Assembly: GCA_037389465.1 (NCBI GenBank)
Contig: JAZARR010000172.1
Coordinates: forward strand, 2,046,001 to 2,110,000
From: Baylisascaris procyonis
Lineage: Eukaryota; Nematoda; Chromadorea; Rhabditida; Ascarididae
DNA: 64,000 bases
Direction of reading: 5' to 3'
Shown here: in pieces, positions 24,477 through 38,108 of the stretch
Layout of the letters: the number at the start of each line of letters is the position of its first letter
How positions within the stretch are numbered: position 1 is the first letter of the stretch
Notes under the pieces: generated by a model
The model's input: the letters and a program-made list of their open reading frames with translations, nothing else
The model's database searches: none
What the model was told of the DNA's origin: nothing
Position numbers and translations under genes: made by a program

Positions 24477-27350
24477 CTCACAAATTGCAAACATATTGTG
24501 TATATGCGAGTTATTGTCTATCTCCCAATGAAACCTTCTCTTCAGTAAACCCCTTCTAGTCGAATGAGACCACCATCTCCCTCCTACCCACAAAAAAACT
24601 AAACTATAGTCGACGTTGTAGGATCTATGACGATCTCTGAATACAACGTATTGTTTTCACAGTGCAGCAACATTCGTGACAGAAATATTAGTCGATACGT
24701 GTTCCTCCAATGTCTTCACCTTTGAAAGAGGACGAATTTACGAGAAAATGCAAAATATTGCATTGCAGTACTATTAAGCGCGACACAATCGCCATTCCCC
24801 CCTAACAGCCTACTCCTAATACCTCACTTCTCTCTCGGCGGTCCTCGACTTTACATAAAATCTCACAGATGCAAATGTCATGATTTGGTGATGGAGGACA
24901 GATTAAGACGGAAGATCAATGCCGATCGCCGATCTCGGGATGAATAAGCGACTTCCGAGAGTAGTATGGAAGATGCGTTCAAAGAGTGCTTTCAAACTGA
25001 TTTATTTCCTATTCGTCACCCTTCTGCCATTCACAGCTATAGCATTCCCTCGAACATAAGACTTCTCAACATAAGATGCCCACGAATATAAGATCATATT
25101 AAAGTGTATAACGATCAGAGGTTAGACAGATAACTGAACGATATCGGAGAATGTTCATGTGCAAGCGTAGTGAAATGAACCGGTGTGTGCAAATACGAGT
25201 ACAGCAGGTGAATTCTTGAATAGTAACCATTAAGGTCACATCTGCCTTCCTTTTGACGAGAAATATTTACGTGCACTGTATTTGAGTAACTATGAACCCA
25301 TCGAACGCAATTCACCTTTAGGAGTGAGCAAACAAAATGCAAACGCACTTTTCGAGGCAATGGGAAATAGAAGCACTTGAATATTTAGTTAAATACAGTC
25401 GATTATTTCTCAAATTTACTCTTATAATCAAAAACTTTAAATGAATTCGGTTTTTAATCGTTCAGTTTAGACTATAATCTGAGCCTTTACATAATCCTTT
25501 CAGTATGCTGTAGGAAGACAATCCTTTCAGTGTAATGTGAAAAGAATAGAATGAAAATTTCATTTCATTAAATGAATGAAAACCCAAATTAGTAAAAAAG
25601 TAGAAAGTGTGGAAGAAAACTAAGGAAAAAAAGGTTTATTATTGAAAAAAGAAACGTGTACTATTAAAAAATAAAATTACTTTAGAAATATAAACATCAC
25701 AAATAATATTAAATGTGTCAAAACAAGAAAAATTATATAAATCGATGCATTACATGAAATGTTACTAAAATTACTTCTTCAAATATATACATACTTCACT
25801 TTGAGCGATATTTTTATAACTTTTATGAATTTCTAAGCATAAAAATCCCACGAAGGCATTAAAGAAAAATAAAACTTTCAACGAAGGTGCCAATCATCAA
25901 AATAAACTGTAACGATAGCCATACATTTAGCAATGTTTTATTTGCAGCTCGCTGTATCCAATTGTCAATTAAAACGTCTCTCCAACAATCTCACTTATGA
26001 GATGAAAAGTTGTATAAATAAGATTTTAATATAGGATTAAACCTATCCACTTTCAATTAATATGAATGGTGAGCAAGCGAATATTTTGCGATTTCAATCT
26101 ACAAAAGTGTAGGGGAAATGAATAATTTATTAAATTTGCATTTAGATAACGATGGAATTCAAATTTTTCAAAAGGGGTCTTAATTTAATTTAAATATGAT
26201 TTGGCTATAACGATCTAAAAATTTAAAACTAATTCCCTTCATTGATTTTTTCTTCTAAATCCGTTTAGAGTGGGAGAGGTGAACTCACTTCTCTGTTCTT
26301 TGCGCATACTAAATATATTATTGTGCAACCGTGTCGGGGTGATTGAATGTATGTGTGCGTGTCTGTCTATAGCCAATACTTAGAACAGAGCAGCCAATGA
26401 AACCTAGAATTCGAATCTAAGTCAAATGATGGTACAACCTGCGCAATATTATGGTATAATCTACACGTAACTACTATATTAACTCTCATGCAATCCGTCC
26501 GCATCTAAAAAAAATGTAATTTCTTGGAATTTCTATAAAGAATTTCCAGAAGTCTAGGAATAATCGAATCATTCAAAATACATTCAGCATGATTTATTAT
26601 TTATTATTATTATTATTACTGGTAACTAGAAAAATAGAATGAGTGAAGCTATGAAAAACGTATAAAGTGCCAAATCCTCTGCTATGCTTCACCATTCATT
26701 TAGTAGAGTAGAAAAAAAAAACAACGTTCAAATAATAACCAAAATGCATACAATTCTTATAAATTTATTTCCCAATGAATATTTGCATAAGTAATTATCA
26801 CAGTGAGGAATGAATTCAAAAATATTTGCATAATTAAAAAATTTTTTTGCTACCGATGCTCTTATGATGCCTTTTATTTTGGTTTTTCATTAATGTCACT
26901 TTGAGTAAAATGATTTGAAAACGTATTGCACTATTTACGAGTTGATGATAAGGACACTTTGCTTGGGAAAATTGGAATGACGGATAGATCCCTCTTTCGC
27001 CTCTCTCCATATGTCTCTCTGTCCCTCTGCCTGCTTGCCTGTTCACCTTTTACTTTCTACTGCTATTTCAAGACTGCTAAATGTCCCAATATGCGTTCAT
27101 TGCGCTTTAAACTCAGCCATTCTATACTCGAAGCATAGTGATTTTCAGTTGAGAAAAAACGAGAGGAGTTGGTGGTCGATTGCAAGCAATCCAGACGGGG
27201 ATTACTAACTATGAACGCCGTAAATCCATGCCTCTTTAAGCCGTAATTCCATTCAGGTTTTGTTGACGAGCAATCTTTCATCGATCATCGCCAATTCTAT
27301 ATCGCGAACAATGCTTCAGCTTTGGTTTATATTTATCATATTTCAAAAAA

Positions 27351-27353
<3 letters not shown>

Positions 27354-27428
<75 letters not shown>
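27354..27428. repeat. (TA)n microsatellite
   Basis: About 37 TA units without interruption. Confidence 0.95.
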
Positions 27429-27430
<2 letters not shown>

Positions 27431-27957
27431 GATTCTCCTCTATAGGTATTAATTCATCTACTTATTAGATCAAAAACTTATTTATTCATCAATCTATATA
27501 TGTATATTTATCTCAATGTCTCAAAGTGAGTAACACATAAATAGTATTTGTATTCAGTCTTCTAACTACCAAAATATACATCAATATCTACGTATAATTA
27601 TGATCTTTATAATATTTAATAAATGAATTGCGAATTTTATAAATTCGTGATAATCACATTGAACATTTAAAAAATCATTAATAGTAAATAACTAGCCAAT
27701 AAAAAATTGTCGAGAATTTTCCCTATGTTTGCCGGCGGATGTGAAAGATCCTTTCAATTAGAGCGATCAAAAATATCATTCAAATATTTGTTTAATGCCC
27801 GCAATATTATGTCAAAGAATTTTTCTAACGACCAATAAGAAATGTTTTCATAGTAAATATTCGATAGCAATTTCATGTATAAAGCCTGTAAATGTAGTTT
27901 AAAACGCTATATTTGTTTAATTCCAATAATTTACTTCGTCTATTAAAATAAGTGCAA

Positions 27958-28013
27958 AAAAGCGTCAGGAGGGATAGCACGATATGCGTTTTTTTGTTTT
28001 GCATTTCACTCAA
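27958..28013 (+). repeat. Dispersed repeat copy 2
   Basis: It matches the block near 20590-20647 (GATATGCGTTTTTTT, then GCATTTCACTCA). Similarity extends upstream through an AAGCGTCAGGAGGGATAGCA-like stretch. Confidence 0.65.
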
Positions 28014-30133
28014 CAAATCAATTTATTCTATTAATTGGTAGTAAAAAAAATCAATGTATCCAAAACAATGTCTTAATCTTTTAGCATATTTAGTCACCCA
28101 TAAAAAAACTTTTCAAAAAAAAAATATCGACCGCACTTATTTTTGTGTGCAAATTGTTTAAACTAAAAATCGATTCTGTGTGAAATACCTATAAATTTTC
28201 TTCCTCTCTTCAGAAATCCACAACACTTTTCGAAGTCGATGAATCAGCACAGATCATGGTATAGCAGACATCATAAATTATACCATAAAATTCCGGCAAT
28301 TCTAATTTCGATATCTTTCTAAACTGAAACTATCGGTTAAATATAGACGCGATATCTATCCATGCATATCGAATCAAATGCCACGTCACCATAAATCACT
28401 TTTGCAAAGCTAATCTGCCAAGCATATAAAAATGGTCTCAATGATCTAAGAACGATTTTAAAAAATACTGAAAATATAGAAATCTAAATTTGAAATCTTT
28501 CAATTTTTTCGAGGAGATATTTGTTGAAATAAATGTAGAAATTTTTTTTAAAGATTAATTCACAAAAAAAATCGTATTCAATAATGAAAAATCTCTACTG
28601 TACTTTTCATTAAAATGACATGATATATGACTGATATGACGTAAGAAAAATAATAATGATATATAGTAGACGAAAAATCCCATTCCTCTTTCCTGTTGTT
28701 CATATCTCTTCATTAAGAATTCTTGAGGATAAAAATTTGGCTTTAATGATGAATTTATACGAATCATAATACAATGCGTGAAAAGAATTATTGGAATTTT
28801 TCGATTATTTGATCGAAAATTTCAATGTTTTAAATGCTCATAGGAGTTGAGGTCAGAAGCACCGGAGTTGGAATTATCAGAAATTACTAGAAAGAAGGGA
28901 TAAAATCAAGCACTAGAAATTAATATAGGAGAAAGTAATAGAAAAGTACTAGAATTGCAGTCAAGCAGTGAACAATTTACTTTCTTAGCAGTATCAACAT
29001 ATTTGCATAAGGATTTCCATATTTTGCATATGGATTTTCTCTTGCTCGTTGTATTTTTAATGAGTTCCTCTTTGCTGTTATATCTGTCATTATGAGTTTT
29101 AATTTCCCTAAATTTTTACGTAAATATTTATTCCACAAAAGAATAGTTGCATGAAGTGTTGTTATTTGTAGAGACTTTGAAGGCCATTTATGTGGATTTG
29201 CAAATTCAAAGAAAATCTATCATTATGAAAGCTCATTTCACATTCATATAATTATAGAACCATTTGCATAAATTGAAGAAAAAAAGAACCAATCTCTTGC
29301 TAATTACAATCTCTTAAAATAACCGATGAAATAATCATCAATTATCAGTTGTCACTTAAAAGTTATCAGTTATCAATCATTCCCTATGGAAGATATCGAA
29401 GTGTTTATTATCATTTGTCATGATAACAATTCATTACAATGTTTCAGTTAGAGAAAAATTTTAAACACTTGAACACCAACTGAATGAATTGATTCGTTCT
29501 CGTATCAGGTGTTTTTTTGTTATGAGTGAATGAATTTCAACGATTTCATTGAAGATTAAAGATCACTCTTCGAACGAATAAACGAAAAAAAAAAGATTGC
29601 AGATGGAAGTAAACAAATTTCAAAAGCTATAAAATTTCAACATCTTTTACTACAAGTCTAACGTCATCACTCTTTTATGCCGTTGTAAAAGGTTTAAAAA
29701 GTGATTAGTTTCATAGTGTAAAACGAAAAGTATTTCTCGAATTATTTCCAATAAACTGGATCACCTAAATAAACTTTTCACTTTCTTCTTAAATCTCTTT
29801 CAACTTCACCATTCCAACCGTGTCCCTCAAAAAAAAAACCTCTCATTTTTTTGGTACCTAAAATTGATTAGATGCGGCTGAAAAAGTGAATCATTTATAA
29901 AGGAGTTCAATGTGCGTGCGCCTATCGTTCTGCGCGTTTGTGTGTCAGTGTCTGCACGTGCAGATGGGTATGTGTGTTTTGTTATATTGAAACTCGCATG
30001 TGCTAAGAATCTAAATGAACATCATTTCTATGAGACAACACATCTAATGGTCAATAGCCATGTCAATTTATGAAGAGACTTTAAAACGTTGATTGCTTCA
30101 TGAAAAGGCGCATTCAAATCACATCCTCAATTA

Positions 30134-30154
30134 CTGCTGCTGCTGCTGCTGCTG
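30134..30154 (+). repeat. (CTG)7 trinucleotide repeat
   Basis: Seven CTG units in a non-coding stretch; no open frame of note passes through it. Confidence 0.9.
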
Positions 30155-31120
30155 CCTTGGTTAGTGATTTACTGAAGAGTTTGTCCCAAGCTCAAAGTTC
30201 GCTTAATTCCCAGCACCCTTCATGCTCTCGAATTGCTTGACAATTAAATCGATATAAGCTCATCTAGGCCAAAAAAATATTTTCTAGAAGTGGACAGAAC
30301 GCTTTCGAAGAGTGATTGCGTATATTTCTCTCTGGCTGGTCAACCAGCTGAGCTGTTGGAAGCAATGCGGAATTTGTTCGGGTCAAAAATATTTTTGTCC
30401 TTCACTAGCCAGTAACATCGTTAGATTGTTTCATGCCAAAACGATTTAAATTCATAGATGCAACAATATACCAAATTTAAATTTTGTGTCGCTACTATTT
30501 TTGCCGATGAGAAAATGCATTCCATTCCCCACAGGTAGAAAGGAAGGAGAATAATACTTTGAAATATATAAGATGAGGGATGTCAATGCGGTGGCTGCCA
30601 GAGGAATTGGCGAATTGGTGGGGCGGAGAAGAAAAATTTAGGCACTGAATGTGGGAGGAGGAGAGTGAGAGTGGGAGTGGGAGGAAGGGGTGGGGAAAAA
30701 CGAGAGACAACAGCATCGTTCAAAGAGGTCTCCTACAACAGTTTCACGAAAAACTTTCTGTGTTCTTTGCAAACACCCGGCACCCTCACGCTCACAGGTT
30801 TTATTCAAATCTGATACATAAAAACAGGGCGATGGACATATGAAAACAGATTAGTATTCTTTTTTTTTAATCCTCGGAAATAAAGTCTCACAGGAAATTC
30901 GTCCTCCACCCCTCCTCTCCCCCTTCCGTCAAGGATCAATTGCCACTGCATTAAATAACACTTCTCAGATGTTTGAATTGCACTTAAAAAATGTTTCGTA
31001 AATTGCAGTAATCAAATTTGAGATCATTAAGATGGCGTTTGATATATAAATAAGATTGCAAATAAGATCTTCAAATTACTACTTCGGAAGTGTTGCAGTA
31101 TCCAAAGTATGCGAAAAAAG

Positions 31121-31657
31121 TTAGTGCCGGAATCCGGAAACAGATTGAAAGGGCGATGGTGTGGACGGAGACAACTGAGTTTGACCATAGCAATTTGCAG
31201 AGTTCGGATGTGGGAATGAAATAGGAAAAGAAGTCTTGACCAGCATATAATAAATGTTGTTAGAATGAGAAAAGAAAATATCGTTGATCGATTTTTTTGA
31301 CTTGCAGGTGGTTACACCTATGGACAACAGAGTACGAAAATAAGATCTAGGTACAGCAAACAATTCATCGATAACTTCAGAACTAGAGTGATAATCCTTT
31401 AAGCAAGCAGTTGCGTTTATATTTCCCTTTACAGCATATTGTAGGGTGTGTGTGAAATCGTTCGAGACGAAACACGATATGTAACATGAGCTTAAGGTTT
31501 CTTGATGTAACGATGATCGGAAATCGAGAAGGTTGGCGATTTGCCGCATTATGTCAATAAGGAAGAATTTTAAGTTTGAATGAGAAATAGTCCCTTCACA
31601 AGTAATCAATTTCAATAAGAATGTAATCAAAGATTTAACGAGTAAACACAAGTGCAT
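31121..31657 (-). CDS. Unrecognised single-exon ORF, 178 codons
   Basis: This is the longest open frame in the window, with an ATG at 31657 (MHLCLLVKSLITFLLKLITC) and a stop at 31121. The N-terminal 20 residues are hydrophobic and could serve as a signal or anchor segment. The rest is polar, with several cysteines and a proline/serine-rich C-terminus. I recognise no family. In DNA this AT-rich, a stop-free run of about 540 bases is unusual but possible by chance. No splice partner, poly(A) signal or promoter was identified. Confidence 0.3.
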   Translation of the reverse strand: MHLCLLVKSLITFLLKLITCEGTISHSNLKFFLIDIMRQIANLLDFRSSLHQETLSSCYISCFVSNDFTHTLQYAVKGNINATACLKDYHSSSEVIDELFAVPRSYFRTLLSIGVTTCKSKKSINDIFFSHSNNIYYMLVKTSFPISFPHPNSANCYGQTQLSPSTPSPFQSVSGFRH

Positions 31658-31763
31658 CTCATGAGACAATCTTACGCCTATTGTAGACTGCTTTTTAAGC
31701 TATGTGTTATAGGCTGACTTTTAATTTATATACTACAGATTGATTTTCCACTTTAAAAGGAAA

Positions 31764-31788
31764 CATATATATATATACATATACATAT

Positions 31789-31877
<89 letters not shown>
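31764..31877. repeat. (TA)n/(TACA)n microsatellite
   Basis: It starts with interrupted ATACATAT units and continues as a pure (TA)n run to about 31877. Confidence 0.95.
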
Positions 31878-31879
<2 letters not shown>

Positions 31880-31973
31880 CTAGTACTTTATCTTTATCTT
31901 ATGTTATCTTAAAACTAAGATCTTAATATGCTAAATCTACCTATGTATAATGATAAATTAGCTATTTAGATTA

Positions 31974-31975
<2 letters not shown>

Positions 31976-32034
<59 letters not shown>
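31976..32034. repeat. (TA)n microsatellite
   Basis: A second AT array about 100 bp beyond the first. The two could pair or recombine. Confidence 0.95.
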
Positions 32035-32036
<2 letters not shown>

Positions 32037-35000
32037 TCGTGCGAACACAATAACTACATCGTTGATGTAATACTTAAATCTATTACCGCAAAAGGGGCAA
32101 CAAATAAAACATAAACGGCATCAAAAAAGAGTATTGATATCGCAATTTGGAAAGCATTTTTCATGAATCAATTTCTTCAAATCGCTTTACTGTTTCATAT
32201 AGTCATCCCTATAAGCACAAAAATAAACTACCTCAATTATTTTTGACAGTCAATTCTCAATGATGTTAATTAGGGTGAATGAAAAATTTATAATCGTTTA
32301 TACAATATAACGAATCATAGCACCGCAATCGTTGTTATGTGAATCGAGAGTGATTCGATGAATGCATAACGCAATGCAATTTGATATTTAAAAATTTGTT
32401 GAAAAAAAAATGATATTTTGATAAAGTATTGAAAAATAAAATAGAATAAAGTCCAATCATCATTGAATATGAGAACATTTTTTTTTTCAAGAAAAACAAT
32501 TTTTTTTTAAACAAAAAAGTTTCGCTTTGTTTTGTCTAGAATTATTTCAATCCTAAAGTTTCATGTGAAACATCAAACAACAAATAAACTCATCATGTGG
32601 TTAAATAAACAATTTTTACGAATGAGTGACTATGAGAATTAATGGCAAAGTCCCAATAAACATCAATACATAGAACACTTAAGATATCCCGATTGCATAA
32701 GATATGCGCAAAAATATTCAAATCCGTGAATCTAATAGAACTTTCCGCCAAAATAAGTTCATAATTTGATCATGTGATTGGATTATTTAGATGGAATATC
32801 CTTTATGTTGCACTAATAGATCTCTGTGATTAAAGTCCATAATATATTGGGATAGAAACACTTTCTGTTATTTATTATTGATAATGTTAACAAATGAGTA
32901 TAGAAAGGCAATATAAATGTTTTTTTTTTTCAAGTAAAGATATTAAATAAAAAGATATTCAATAAGGTAATATTTTCTTAAATACAATATTTTATATATT
33001 TTCGATTCATTTATAATAAAGAAATAAAATTTTCATCGCTTCAAATTGATTAATCAATTGGGAACTTATTTAAGAAAAATATGCGTTAAAAAAATTCATC
33101 TCGTGGGAAAAATGGTCAAATTGGCGCATTTTATAATTTAAAAAATTTGTGATCTAACTGATTTATCCATTAGATTCTTCGAATATGAAAATAATCTGCA
33201 ATTTTTTAGTAAAATAAAATTTTCCAAGAAATCTGCATTCCATTTTTTAACAAAAACATACCGTAATGCTCATCAATACTGTACAATAAGAACTTTTCGA
33301 CTGAAAGGAGAAAGTGATGACGATTAATAGAGATATCACCGTACACACCTACTTTTAGAGATAATGAAGAATGAAAGCGCGAAATCAAAAGTAGTAATAT
33401 TCATAACAATAAGAATCAAATTAATAAATGGTAATAGAAATGAGAGATAATAAAACATTTATTATTATAGTGGTAATAGTTATAATTTTAGTAATAGTAA
33501 GTATATAGTAATTATAAATATTATTACAATATATAATTAAATATAATTATAATGATAATGATAATAAAAGTAACGAATTAAGTAATAAGAGAATGTTTCA
33601 TAATGCTTTTCCATAGTTTTCGCTATCAAGTTGCACAGCTCTTATGTTTACATGCGTTTTCGAATTCACAGTGGGCGATTGCGTGTCTCGAAACACAAGG
33701 GTTTGTTTTTGAAAAGCGAAAAACGTTTGAATTGTGAATCCCTTTCAAATGGTGAAAAGATAAAGAGACAACAAAAATAAAGCGCATTATCAATTCATTA
33801 TATCTTCTATGGTGAAAATTATCGGCATATTGTCGCATCTCTCATACAATATTCTATTGATATGAACGCTATTAGTGGTGAAAATTTTCAACTGTTAACG
33901 ATAATTTTGGTGTGATTTCAAAATATTTACAACATTTCTGGCAAGATTTCGGGTTTTTAACGCTACTGTTTTAAGTGGAATTCGTATTGATAACGCGCTA
34001 ATTTCGATATCATCATAATTACTTCAGTTGAGTGTTCATATTCCTGTGTTTAACGCAGCTGTTACTAGTTCTTTCTTTTTTAAATCTTGTCAAATAGAAG
34101 TTAGGCTGGTGTAGGAGAGGGGGAATGAAGGAGGGGATGCAAAAGAGGACTGAGTGAGCAGGCTACAGCTATAAGAGATATGAAACAGGAAATAACGATT
34201 GAGAGTATGGACACAATACCTCTCACTGCAAACGAACGGCATGACTTAAAAAAAAGATGTTTACGACTACGCAACATTTATGACGGAAACTTGGCATTAC
34301 GTCACTCAAATGACTGCTTTTATACAACTCATTTCAGGTGGGTGTAAGAACGAAATAATGCTGCTAAATTTAAGAAATAGAGATATTTACAGATATATCG
34401 AGATTAGTCCGCTAAACGACCACTGAGTTTCGCCACCCCCCCCCCTCTTCCTTTCCCATCCCTACAGTCTCGAAAAAAAAAAGAAAATGCATGTGAACGA
34501 CAAAAAAGTTTTTTGCGATTGTAATAGAAGCCAAGCGTTCGTTATGCTATAGCCATAGACAATCTGGAAAACATTCGAAACGAAGGAAGTGCCGTTCGAT
34601 CATTAAAACATCAAATATTTTGTAATGTTACTTTTTCATAAAAAGCAAATATATTATATTTTCAACGGTATAAAAATAGATAAATAGAAGTGCACCTTCT
34701 TAACTATGAAAATCAGCGGAAAGAATGATATTCCAAAAAAAACTGAACTCTAATAAGGCAGTAATTGAGATTTCAAAAGTAGCCTTTATTGCTCGATCAA
34801 GCTACCGCAAACTCTAGCCTGTAAATATTTAAATATTACTAAATGGTTCAACTTTTCAAATTTTTGAACCCTAATGAGGAAATTTAGAAGGCCAGTCGGA
34901 CAACAATCAGAAATATGAAAACCGGAACATCGAAGTTGTGAGATCGCTTCGAACTTCATCTGCACATCGCAATTTTGATCGGAGACCAATCACCTTCTAG

Positions 35001-37880
35001 AGATGTTACTACCTAGCTGGGGACCGGAAGCGTTCCGATTTCCTCATTAAAGTGCAAAATTTTTAGAAGTCCGATCGATCCGTATTTCCCATTGCTAGCG
35101 ATTGCAAACGAAGTTGTCGAACAAAAGATGTGAAGTTTTCAAAATTCTTCAAAGAAACTTCACTTTTGTTGGCATGATAACAAGTTGTTAATGAGTACTC
35201 AAACTTCTCTTGTTGATTTTCTCGTTTTTCTTAGCAATTTTGAAAAAATAATAAAAACGGCGGTTTTTCGATGATGATTCACTCGAATTTCACTAGATAA
35301 TAGTATGCGGTCATCAGAAAGCTCGAATTTTTCTCCAAAGAATGCATTATGACGGCAGTTGAAATAAGGTGAGCAGATTTAGTTTAGCTGTCAATCTTCT
35401 CTACTTTCGTCCATTGAGTGGGAAAGATATGATGCTATTGCAGTATGCTTGCAATAAAACTCTAATGAGCTAATGGATGCTATTCAATTATTAAAATTTA
35501 TATTTGTTTAAAGAATTCGAAAAATCCGAATGATGTAAAATTTAGATTTTATTAGTATCCATTAGAGTTTCGAAATGCCGATTTAATGGCGAACATTAAA
35601 AAATAAATGCTATGTGGACTACGTCAAAAAAATGAAGCATATTTAATCAAAATTTATGAAACGTACTCATTTAATTTTGAGAGTTTTTCGACGTTTTCTG
35701 AACTATTTTTTTGTGAATATTTCAGTTTTCAAAGAGAAAAAAAAACTCAAAAAAGGAAAAATTTCTGTTGGAAAATTTCGCTCCTTCATAAACAATTGCG
35801 TCATTCTTTTGTTGCAGTATAATTGCAATCGATGGACAGCCTAGAGGAGTAAGAATAGCAATTTACCACTCTAACGTATGATGAGGCACAAGCGCTTATT
35901 TGCTAGAGAGCTGTTATTTTTGTCGAATATTTCATTTTATTGTTGCTGATCAATGATACAGTAAATAAATAGACATTCATTCGTTACTCATTCTGATATA
36001 CGATTAACACAAGAGATTACAGTTGTATCGAGACGATAGGTGACCTTCTTATCCCCTCCCTCTTTATCCATCCTTCCATCCCCCATCGAGACGATAGGCG
36101 ACCTTCTTATCCCCTCCCTCTTTATCCATCCTTCCATCGCCCGTCCCCTCTCCAACCTAATGTTATTAAATGGAATGTTGAAATTAATAGCAATAAGGAG
36201 GTTGGAATGAGTTCGAAGTGGAAGCACAAATGACAATTGAAAATGAAATGCATCAATTGTGGATATGGTATTTCACTTCGAAATAATTGCTACCTTCATA
36301 TATCTTTTAACAGCTATGCACACATATATATCATGTCTAGCATTCTGAGTTTTTACCCTTCTCAAAAAAAAGGATCAACAGTTGGTTTGATTAAATGCGA
36401 ATAATAGCTTGATCATATGATTTGCCTCAGAAATGGAATAAAATCAATTACATTCGCATATGATACGAAATATTTCGTTAAGAAATATTTTTATTATCAA
36501 TGAATATTCCATAGCGAAATTTTATCGATGAGCGATCACTGCATTCAATCATTGAATCCGGCAATTCGAACTTCTACCTCAAGTTGTGATAATAAAATCT
36601 CTCAAGATTATTTATTACAATTTGATGAGGCAGCATTCTCAGCTCGAGTATTCGATTTTTTTTTTTAACTGCACCTAACTTCCCAATCACTTTCCTCGGC
36701 TTGCTCAACAACCGCTCCAAACCTCCTAAGATAAAAATTCGAGAACAAATCTCATCTAGTGTTAAGAGTGGCGCTTGAGGTTAGAGCTTATGAAAACAGA
36801 TGTGATCAAAAATTAGAAATGTGAGATGCAAAATTCTAGCTGATAGATTTTCTGAAATATGAAAGTATTGATCCGATTCCCTACAGGTATTTTAAGCTCT
36901 AAATGTGTTAGAGATGATGAAGATGATTGATATTAGTGCAGAAGAAGAAGAAGCCCAACGAGATTAGTGCACGGTAAGGACGATTCGATAAAAGAGAAGA
37001 CAAAAATATAATTCCCTATAGATTCTCAAAGTAGAAGGAGTACAAAAATTATTGGGCATTTGGCGAAGAAGTATAAATAATTTTATTTGCAGGAATCGTC
37101 CGTTTATCATAACTGCTAACGTTTTAAAGGTCGACATCAATGATTACAATCATTTTAAAGGATCACGCTCAAACTTCTTCTTGTGATGATACTATCAACT
37201 AATGAGTGATGAGTTATCAGTGATAAATTACTGCAATAACCACACCAATACTCGCAGATTTAAGGAATGACGATTCAATTATTGCATACAAACGTTTGAT
37301 GGCAACCGATATATGTGGGCGAAGACCAAATATGAGGGCTACTACATGAACAATTTCGTAATCTGAAATATTCTCAGAAAAAACACCAAACTGAAAAAAA
37401 AATTAATTTTTGAAGTTTTTTTCAGTTCATTGAAATGAATTTTTTAAGCGTAACAATTTATCGACTAAATCAAAATTTTTCTAAAATTTTATCTAATTTC
37501 ACCAATTTCATGAAAAAGGATACCAAAATATTTTCCACTGATTCATGGCATGCAAAATAAGACCTAATAAAACGTTGAAAGGGAAGCAGTTAATGATGCT
37601 TCACTCACCTTGTGACGTCATAAATTCCTCTTGCAAAAATAGCCTCCGAGATTTTCACGCATTCAGTGCTGACATTGTCCATACGGGAAACGACCTATAT
37701 AATAGCAGCGCAATAATGGTGACGTAATCGAATCTTATGGGCAGCGATTACTCGCTTATCGAGTCAACAAGAACGTTTCTCGATTGTTGACGTTTGCCTT
37801 CGAATTATGGCTTTTCAGTTGAGGGAATTAATTATAGTCAGACGATATCAACCAAAAGTTTGTCTGGTATCGCAAAGATG
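32035..37880. other. Gene-poor AT-rich region
   Basis: Apart from one 58 bp tandem duplication near 36.1 kb and low-complexity TAAT runs near 33.4-33.56 kb, I see no supported gene or RNA. Confidence 0.6.
36028..36143 (+). repeat. 58 bp tandem duplication, two copies
   Basis: Units begin TCGAGACGATAGG and run through CTTATCCCCTCCCTCTTTATC. They differ at only a few positions (TGACC/CGACC, CCCCCA/CGCCCG). The open frame across them on the minus strand is a by-product of the repeat. Confidence 0.9.
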
Positions 37881-37902
37881 AATATTCACGACGATAGTTC
37901 AG

Positions 37903-38108
37903 GTAGTTCAGGCTAACCGCAATATCAGTGTAACACCACTAGAGTTCGAGTTGTTCAAGTCACCTTGCAACAACGTCACGATTCTTGTTCGAGCAGTTAG
38001 AGCTAAACGGTTGGTTACCAACGCCAGCAAGAAGTGTAGTGAAAGAGATTGTAGCACAGCGAGCAATAACGATGGAGGCTGCGTTCGGCTTATCTACCAT
38101 TCAATAGA
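37903..38108 (+). CDS. Possible isolated exon, plus strand
   Basis: A frame open from 37882 reads NRNISVTPLEFELFKSPCNN, then VTILVRAVRAKR, then CSERDC and NDGGCVRLIYHSIE. It stops being open just past a strong donor, ATAGAG|GTGAGG at 38108/38109. Candidate acceptors TTCAG lie at 37902 and 37911, both in phase 0. The cysteine spacing and the N-glycosylation sites (NIS, NVT, NAS) suggest an extracellular segment. I found no partner exons, so it may be chance in a GC-raised patch. Confidence 0.25.

Larger units (their letters stand above)
24491..31120. other. Region upstream of the GPCR exons, no gene recognised
   Basis: Promoter and N-terminal exon of the receptor should lie here or further right, but I could not identify them. 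A (TA)n array and the second copy of a dispersed repeat are present. Open frames are short and unrecognised. Confidence 0.5.

Noticed and set aside
24228..24593. Plus- and minus-strand frames around 24.2-24.6 kb other than the receptor
   Set aside because: They overlap the TM1-TM3 exon in other frames and show no domain.
27260..27445. Frame ending in Tyr-Ile repeats
   Set aside because: It is read through the (TA)n array.
35988..36236. 82-codon minus-strand frame with repeated peptide
   Set aside because: It arises from the 58 bp tandem duplication.
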